From Podaxis mareebaensis (Eukaryota; Basidiomycota; Agaricomycetes; Agaricales; Agaricaceae), in NCBI GenBank assembly GCA_018524725.1, contig JAEUWP010000140.1, positions 24,690-88,689 of the forward strand: a DNA stretch of 64,000 nt, written 5' to 3'. The stretch's first letter is position 1. Each line of letters opens with the position of its first letter. Below, piece by piece: positions 57,247-64,000 of the stretch. The translations under genes and the position numbers were made by a program. Below the pieces are notes generated by a model. That model had not been told where the DNA came from. It saw nothing but the letters and a program-made list of their open reading frames with translations, and did not search any database.

Positions 57247-60170
57247 ATGTCCCGTATTCCTCAGCCTCCGTCGTCGCGCACAACTGCAAAGCCAAGCACC
57301 CCAGCCACACCTACGACACCCACCAGACCGCGTGTCCTCAATGCCATCACTAGTATCCCCTCCACCGCCCGTGCCCGAACCCAATCCACTACTACGGCGC
57401 GTGCCAGCGGGTCCGCCTTTACCACAAGCACTTCGAAACCCAGCTCGCCGGTCGTACGAAAGGTGGGATCCACTGCATCCCTCAAACCCAAAGTCTCGGC
57501 ACCCAAACCGAGCTCGCCGACGAAAACCAAACCCTCTGCGAGTGTAAACGTAAATAACAATGCGGCGTCTGACAAGCCTCCGAGTACACCCTCGAGAAGC
57601 ATACGCGAGGCCATCGCGCTCAAACGCGCCGAGGCGAAGAAGGCATTGGCAAAACCTTCCACAGGGGGCCTGGACAACATGTCCTCACCCGAAGATGCAT
57701 TGCCCCCTCATACAATCCCGAATCAAGAAGAGGAAGATCTCCTTGGTCGGGCATCGTTAAGGGAGACAATTGAAAAGGCTCGTAGCACAGGTGAATATAT
57801 GCTCTATTTTTTGCTTGATTACTGATTTCCAACCACCAAGGTCGGCCTTATGAAAAGGCTCGCTTAATCTTGCTACGCGCTCGTTGAAGTGTTTGCCCTC
57901 GGCGTTATTCGAGATTCATTTGAACGTTACACCAGAGCCATTGAAATCGGTTCCTGAAGAGCCACCGCTGCCGCCTGCACCTGAGTCTTCGGCAGGAAGA
58001 AGCTCGAAGAGAAATCCAGCATGGTTTGAAGCACAGGATTTGCAGGTGTTGAAGGCTTGGAGTAATGAGATAGAGGAAATACAGCACGAGATTTCGCTGT
58101 TTGGCTCTCTGAAAGTCATAGACGTGAGTATCCTGCTGGAACTCTGCGACACTTTCATACTAATTCTAGTCCGCAGCTCCATAACAACAAGTTGACCTCC
58201 ATTCCTGATTCTCTCGCTGATCTATCCATGCTCACAAACCTCGACCTTTCGCATAACCAACTGACCACCCTCCCCCACATCCTCTTCGCACTACCGGAAT
58301 TGACCAACCTTAATGTTTCTCATAATGCCCTTACGAACTTACCATTTAATGCCTACTTTGCATCATCCAACTCTCGCACTCGGAATAATCACAACAAAAG
58401 TACCGATTTCTTTGCGCCAGAAATCATCAGAGCAACCTCCCCATTACCCAAACTTCTCATCCTCGACGCGTCGCACAACCGAATCACCGCAGAATCTATC
58501 GACCTTGCCCTCCCAAAGTCCTTGGTCAAGATTGACCTATCAGGAAATCCGCTCGGTCCCTCTCAGCCTCTTCTCAAAATGCTCGCTTCTTTCCCTCGTC
58601 TAAAAGAAATTTTAATGGAAAAGGCTGAAATCGGAGACGAATCCTTCCCGTCAGACCTCTTTCCCAACTCATTATTCCCCAGTCTCAAGGTGTTTGACCT
58701 GACAGAGACCAGGGTCACAACGGAAGCTGTCCGCGCCGCCTTGAAGGATATGAAGCAGGAGCTTAACCATGATTTCACCCGGGATGAGCCTCCTGCGGGT
58801 ATCACACGCGTCATAGTCGGGAAGAAAATCATAAAGGAGGCATGGGAGATTGAGTTGGAGAGACGTGCTCAACATCGTGTCAACAGGAGTTACGATCTCG
58901 GAGGAGATTGGGATGAGCCTCCTCGACCCAGTAGCATTTCACCCGCTCCATCGTCCTCATCCAACGTCAACTCTGTGCGCTCGACGTCGTCAAGGACAAC
59001 TAGAAATATTCAGGAGATTGTGAAGGAGCCTTGGGAGCTCGAGGCGGAGGCTGGACTTATGACGGAGGGCGGTCGTAGGCGCGCGCGAGCCGCAGCCTCT
59101 GCACAGGAAGAAGAAAGCAAATCTACAAATGGCAATGGAATCGGGATGGGTCGACCACTGTCGCGGTCTCCTACCGTGTCAAATTTGACGTTGTCTAACC
59201 CCCAATACTATGAACAATCGACGCAGACGCTCACCCTCCCACCTTCACAGCCACCCAAAGCCGCAGGTCATGCTCGTGCCTTTTCGTTGGCAGTCAAAAT
59301 TGCAGACACATCCACATCACCGGCAGATGTCACCGTGCCGATGCCGTCTTTGCCATTGAATGTGATCGCTGTTCAACCCTTCGCACATTCATTAAGGACC
59401 TTGGTCCTAGTGAACCGACGTGCGGATAGATCTTTGGCGCTACCATCGTCTGCTGCAGCAGATCCACAAGGCTTCCTACCCTGCCTTGAAGAACTGGATC
59501 TAGAGGGATGCAACCTCCCAGATACAGTTCCCGTCCTCCGTGCCGACGCACCCTCTCTAGCTACAACACCGCCATCCCCACCAACAAACGCCCGAACAAC
59601 AGAACCTCTACTCCCGCTCCTTGCCTCCCTCTTCCCAAGCTTACGAACCCTCAACCTATCCTACAACACATTAACAAGTGCAGCTCTAACCCAAGAATCC
59701 CTCTCCGCCCTGATTCCTGCTTCCTCCTGCGACACCACTCGCGAGGACGGCGCAACGAAAAAGGCCTTGCGGCATCTGCGTCTGAGGGGGAACAAGATCA
59801 CGGATCTGGATGGGTTTATGGCGATTGCGGGGATGTTCAAGGGAAATAGGGATGTGCCAGAGTGGAAGTTGGAGGAGCTGGATTTGAGGGATAATGAGAT
59901 TGGCAGGTTACCCCCTGAGCTTGGGCTGTTGCCTTTGGATGTATTTTTGGTTGATGGAAATACGTGAGTAGCCTTTTCATTTGCTTTTTTGTTGCCCCTT
60001 GTACTTGAGGACATCATTCTCTTGCATTTTTTACTTCTTGACGCGATAAACGGCCGTGCTGATATGGTACACGTGTGCCTTTCCTTAGGTTCCGAGTCCC
60101 GCAGCGGCGAGTGTGGGAGAGGGAGGGTACGAAGGGTTTGTTGAGCTGGTTGAGGGGAAGGATCGAATGA
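57247..60170 (+). CDS. Leucine-rich repeat protein (LRRC40-like)
   Basis: Exons 57247-57790, 57858-58123, 58177-59963 and 60089-60170 give 892 aa. Residues 1-150 are disordered and rich in Ser, Thr, Pro and basic residues. A block REAIALKRAEAKKALAK follows, then LNLATRSLKCLPSALFEIHL. The LRRs of LRRC40/SHOC-2 type are next: LHNNKLTSIPDSLADL, LTNLDLSHNQLTTLPHILFA and LILDASHNRITAESIDL. A central region without repeats contains two EPWELEAEAG/EAWEIELERRAQ-like segments. More LRRs occur at the C-terminus (LRHLRLRGNKITDLDGF, LEELDLRDNEIGRLPPELGL) before a final VPQRRVWEREGTKGLLSWL. The function is probably protein binding; the partner is unknown. I used acceptor 57857 because it alone keeps the LNLATRSL frame. 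Confidence 0.88.
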
Positions 60171-62725
60171 TTCATCGGGAGGAATGAGGTTGGAATTTGT
60201 TGGGGTGATTCAATTGGATGAGATCTTTTATGTCGCTGATGACGTGCTATAAACTCATGAGCCTCCTTTTCTCCTTAATCCATGTTCTAACTTCCGCATA
60301 CGGTTATCGACGTGAATCATGCTCAGTCGAGGTAAGTATACATCTCGTGTACGCTTGTTCGCGGGATTTTGTCGTGCTAGGTCACTTTTTGCAATCTTTG
60401 ATGGAAGTGCTCGTTTTCCCGGAGCACGTTCGACGCCGTGATTATTGACTGTAAGTGGCATGAACTAATGCAGTGACGACCGGAATAACGCACTTTGCAG
60501 CACCACGCCCTGCAACGACAAACGCAGCTGCCGGTAGGTCAGCTTGACTACGACCAACATTGGAACCGGATGCAGCCCAGGGATCCACGCCCGCCCCTGA
60601 TCCTTCGACGATAGGCCTAACAGTTTTCAAGTGTAAAGTAGAGTGACATGAAGATACATCACTGGACCGGGGTTATCTCTAAAAGGGGTAGCAAGACTGA
60701 AACTCAGAAATGTTGACCAGACTTCAAACTTACAGGAGTTGACAGGTACCTCAATGCACATCAAATCCTGAAACTACTGTGACCCCATTCATACTCGATA
60801 GAACATCAGGTGATGGTGGGATTCGAGGGAGAGGGTATGGACGCAGTTGAATTGGGTATGGCCCTACAAGCTGTAAATCAAGCACTGTGAGGCACCTTTC
60901 GACAAGTCTCAACACAATTATGCTGACCATTCCGTTAATTGACTCCAATCCCCGTGATCGTATCCCCCAATGCCATCTCCCATCAAACTTCAGGCTTTCA
61001 AATACGTGCTCCAAGACCGCCCAAGACGCAACACTTGATCATTGGATCCCCCCCTGGCCTGTATCTTGGGTGGGGGGCTTCCCGATATTTCTTCAACCCG
61101 GGCAGCCAGCTATCCATTAGGACCTTTGAGACACCCTGCCAACCGAAGACAAGTACATCGTCAACAAGAGATCTTGGGAGCACCAAGGTAAGGCTTACCT
61201 ACGGCCGACATACTACCATGTCGAAATTCGCGCCGATCCTAGTCTCACCACGTATAGGTTGCGGATGGAATACAGAAATCAACCCTCTGTGCTCGGAATC
61301 ACCATTGCCTTGCCTTCCTGTATCTCTCTGGCTTACGCAGGGCGGGGAGATGTCGTACGCGATCAGGAAAAACACTTAGTGTATGAACCGCAGGACGCTT
61401 TTCCCTTCTATGCACGCAGGATCATCATACACATCCACAAGTGCTGTAATAGGTCAGAAAATCACTTCTGATGGTATCGTTAGCCCGCCTTGAGACTATC
61501 TCGCGCTATCAACCCGAATTTGCAAATTAGCGTCCGTGTCGCAAGAGAATGGGCTCGCCAGTCTTCACTATATTCCTGGGACCTTGTATAGATCACTGAT
61601 TCCCTGATGACTTCAGGGCTCATAGTGATGTGCGCTAAGCTTTGACCTGATTCCCCTATAACGGTTTCAGGCTAAGCATAGTATGAATAAACGTCGGAAT
61701 GTACACATACCCACGACGGCGAAGACACCAGCGGACTAAAGACATCGCTTAAGTGGTTTTTAGCTATATACAAAAGATGAGCCACCTAAATGCACATTAC
61801 TCACGGCGGTCGATTCCACGTCATCCAAAAGGGGGGGACACCAGGATATCAACAGCAAATAACTGTCTATCAGTCACCCCAACCCCAGGAACCAAAGGAA
61901 CAGTTTCACCTTTGGGAATCTTCACACCTGGCCATCACGCTGACGGAAATCGTGGAAATGAATGGTTCGAGTGTGTTGATAAACTTCAGAATCCGCTCAA
62001 ACGTCTTGGTATCTCCGCTAATCATGAATATATGCGGGATCAACGCCGCACAGTCAAGACCAGAGCCGACCCACCCCGGCTTGAGGTACATTTGTTCAGA
62101 GTTTGGTCACATCCAAGTTCGACTTGTACGCCGACGTCAGAGACCTCAAAGCCTGGCCGATCCACAAGCGCATATGCAGCGTTAGACGTTGGATGAGCGC
62201 CTTGAATGTCATCATTGATCAACTTGGTGCCACACCCGTCCAACATGGCGTGTCAATTTTCTGAAAATTTATCCTGCAATGGCCGTGTCATAGAAACTTA
62301 TCAGGGTGCCAAGACAGGTGATGGGCGGGCAGCCATTCCATGGGGAACAGCCACTGGCGATTATGACGCATTTCCTGGGAGAGGGACCTATCATTGTAGG
62401 AGGTAGGGCGGTTGCTGGAGAACACGGCCCCTGCAGAGAGAGGTAAAGCGATGATTGAAAACACTTAGCAGAAACGCAGGAACGCGTCGAGACCAGTACG
62501 GTCAGTGGTCACGTTCACGCAGTCTATTCCCACGGCCTCGACAAGGTTTGATAAGCGCTTAAACACTGGCAGGAACAATAGAAGGGTTCGTCTTCCTCTG
62601 GACGACCTTCTTCATACAACCAACAAATACAAAAATACTGTTCCTCTTCTATATCGCAAATCCTATCCCCGATGGAAGATAGTCAAAGGACATACTAGGG
62701 GAAAATGTGGCGACGCACAAACCTA
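60171..62725. other. Gene-poor spacer with possible coding remnants
   Basis: No complete gene was seen. Two areas have faint protein character. Around 61900-62250 on minus, DRPGFEVSDVGVQVELG and KTFERILKFINTLEPFIST lie in different frames. At 62245-62406 on plus, an ATG frame contains TGDGRAAIPWGTATGDYDAF. They may be remains of one or two broken genes; the families are not recognised. Confidence 0.3.
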
Positions 62726-63121
62726 TTACTTCCTTTTGTTCTCTTCCTCAAACTTGCGCGCGCTTCCACTCGCCCCTCCAACCTGTTCGACGAAACCCAC
62801 TCCCTCCGGGTTCCCCTTTCCCATATCACGCGGCTTTTTGCTATCCCCAGCTTTCGCGTACTCATTTGCTGCATCTATGCCCTCATTCTTTTCATCCTTC
62901 CTCGCCCTGAACCCTCCCCGGGTAGATTGGGAGTATACGTCCTCTGGATGAACATTTTCTGGGTTCGTCACATGTCCCTGGGCAAGGTTATTGATCTCTT
63001 CGGACTTGGGAGGAGAAGCATGCCGAGCTCGCGCAGGAGTTAGGCAGGGGGAGGCGATTATACGGGTATGTCGAAAGATAGAACGTGCGTGTTGCCTACG
63101 GGGAAGAATGAGCAAGGACAT
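62726..63121 (-). CDS. Small putative mitochondrial protein
   Basis: A single exon of 131 aa from the ATG at 63121. The frame is open further upstream, but that part lacks coding character. The N-terminus is rich in Arg, Ser and Leu without acidic residues (MSLLILPRRQHARSIFRHTR), as in mitochondrial targeting sequences. The mature part is hydrophilic, with HVTNPENVHPEDVYSQSTRG, then GIDAANEYAKAGDSKKP and a Lys/Glu-rich end. Short conserved proteins of this look occur across basidiomycetes, from memory; the function is unknown. Confidence 0.6.
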   Translation of the reverse strand: MSLLILPRRQHARSIFRHTRIIASPCLTPARARHASPPKSEEINNLAQGHVTNPENVHPEDVYSQSTRGGFRARKDEKNEGIDAANEYAKAGDSKKPRDMGKGNPEGVGFVEQVGGASGSARKFEEENKRK

Positions 63122-63368
63122 GGTTACTGGTGACAATAATACGGCGATACAGTATCGAAGAGCAAGGTAGTGTACATGGAGGTCTAATGTTTTGTCTCCG
63201 CATGACGTCATCGGACCCTCCTCCAACCCCATTAGAAACACACACACGCACACATTCCACAAAGAAACTAATCTGCGTATTCCGTATGATGTGAGCATTT
63301 TCTAAAGCAACTGCAGAAACGGGCGGTCTAGCGTTCGCATTTTTGGAGCTTCAGAGCTTCAGTCGTCG
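63122..63368. other. Spacer between two minus-strand genes
   Basis: Contains a short CA-rich stretch (cacacacacgcacaca near 63238) and an acceptor-like sequence near 63314 on minus. No gene was seen. Confidence 0.3.
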
Positions 63369-63992
63369 TTATCGGCCATCCGTCCTCCAATGAAGGATTG
63401 CACGTGCAAAGGAACCCGATGCCTCGATGCCTCGATATTTCAACAACAAAAACAATACTAGGTGCCATAACGTTAATGACCCGCAAATAATTGCAAGAAT
63501 TTGGCTACTCACTCCTGGTGGAGACGGGAAGCGGGTATACGCCGTTCTGACCATCGTTGGCTCTATGCTCTTCTGAGTTGCACAGAAGCCCAGGACATCT
63601 CTTGACTTCTGAGCCCAACTTCGAAATCGGTTTGAGATGGTTGAGTTCAAGGTCAATGTAGGGGGAGGTTTGTTTCGTTTTGTTCGTGGCAACCAGCGAA
63701 TTGTTCGTTGATCCCCTACATCCATCGTCAAATTCTTCGCAGATGATGGAGGCGTCTTTAGTGACGGCCATCCAGGGGCAAAATCTCCACGAGAGAAAAT
63801 AGCTCGCAGTCGCTGAGCGAAGGATGACATTGTACGCTGGACTCGATTCGGTGGGGAGTGAGGTGCGTGGAAGGCTGCGTTAAACGTTCGAGACACTGCA
63901 AGCTTGGGGGTCAGGGAGATGAGGTTCATTTCGGATGCGACCTATCATTTATACCTTTCGATTGGTGCTAAACAGTGTCAGGGTAACTTACC
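63369..63992 (-). CDS. Partial gene entering from the right edge
   Basis: On minus, the sequence AGCATTCCG|GTAAGT at the window end looks like an exon end followed by a donor (intron from 63991). An acceptor GATAG just before 63941 opens a frame that includes an ATG at 63929 (VASEMNLISLTPKLAVSRTF). It runs through SSFAQRLRAIFSRGDFAPGW and a basic stretch to a donor GGA|GTGAGT at 63513, or unspliced to a stop at 63369. The unspliced reading would add a hydrophobic segment that is probably translated intron. No domain is recognised. The exon is likely internal to a gene that starts beyond 64000. Confidence 0.35.
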
Positions 63993-64000
63993 GGAATGCT

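Noticed and set aside
1..64000. CRISPR array, bacterial operons or ribosome binding sites
   Set aside because: The sequence is eukaryotic with introns; no spaced direct repeats of CRISPR type were seen.

Overview
The window reads as nuclear DNA of a mushroom-forming basidiomycete (Agaricomycete). Protein genes are split by many 50-65 bp GT-AG introns. Recognisable products include type-3 copper tyrosinases, a Pps1-type phosphatase, Agaricomycete-style F-box proteins, an Rds1-like secreted ferritin-fold protein, Cwc2 and Tma46. Several transposon relics have lost their CpG sites. No rRNA, convincing tRNA or CRISPR array was seen. All exon structures were built by eye. The spliced lengths of the intact multi-exon models come out as multiples of three.

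Left third (1-16.3 kb): the end of an unknown gene, then a CpG-depleted Gypsy-type retroelement relic (minus strand, gag-protease-start of RT, about 760-4400). Next is a tyrosinase neighbourhood built by tandem duplication. One intact tyrosinase gene (9765-11720) is followed by a clear tyrosinase pseudogene (13555-15397). The pseudogene has lost most of its CuA site by deletion and carries two 1-nt frameshifts. About 1 kb of upstream sequence is duplicated with each gene. A third, older copy of that upstream DNA (about 5350-6470) is heavily CpG-decayed and interrupted by a 514 bp fold-back MITE.

Middle (16.3-42.6 kb): housekeeping-like genes separated by gene-poor gaps. They are a Pps1-like dual-specificity phosphatase (minus), a WD40/DUF2415 protein, an Rds1-like ferritin-fold secreted protein, an F-box protein (minus), a FetB/UPF0014 membrane permease, a decayed membrane-protein gene plus a truncated second copy, and an 853-aa protein of unknown function with a CxxC motif (minus). 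A second MITE with 35-bp terminal inverted repeats lies at 23908-24420.

Right third (42.6-64 kb): two 74-aa paralogous cysteine-rich secreted proteins (minus), a 6 kb stretch of eroded F-box/LRR-like fragments, and a three-finger C2H2 transcription factor. A tRNA-derived SINE flanked by a perfect 14-bp target-site duplication follows. A compact block comes next: Tma46 (plus) converges on Cwc2 (minus), and Cwc2 shares a roughly 113 bp divergent intergenic region with an LRR protein. The window ends with a small putative mitochondrial protein (minus) and an exon of a gene that enters from the right edge (minus).

The genes do not form one pathway. The main themes are tandem duplication with pseudogenisation (tyrosinase, membrane protein, F-box, small secreted protein), CpG decay of repeats, and insertion of three different small non-autonomous elements.
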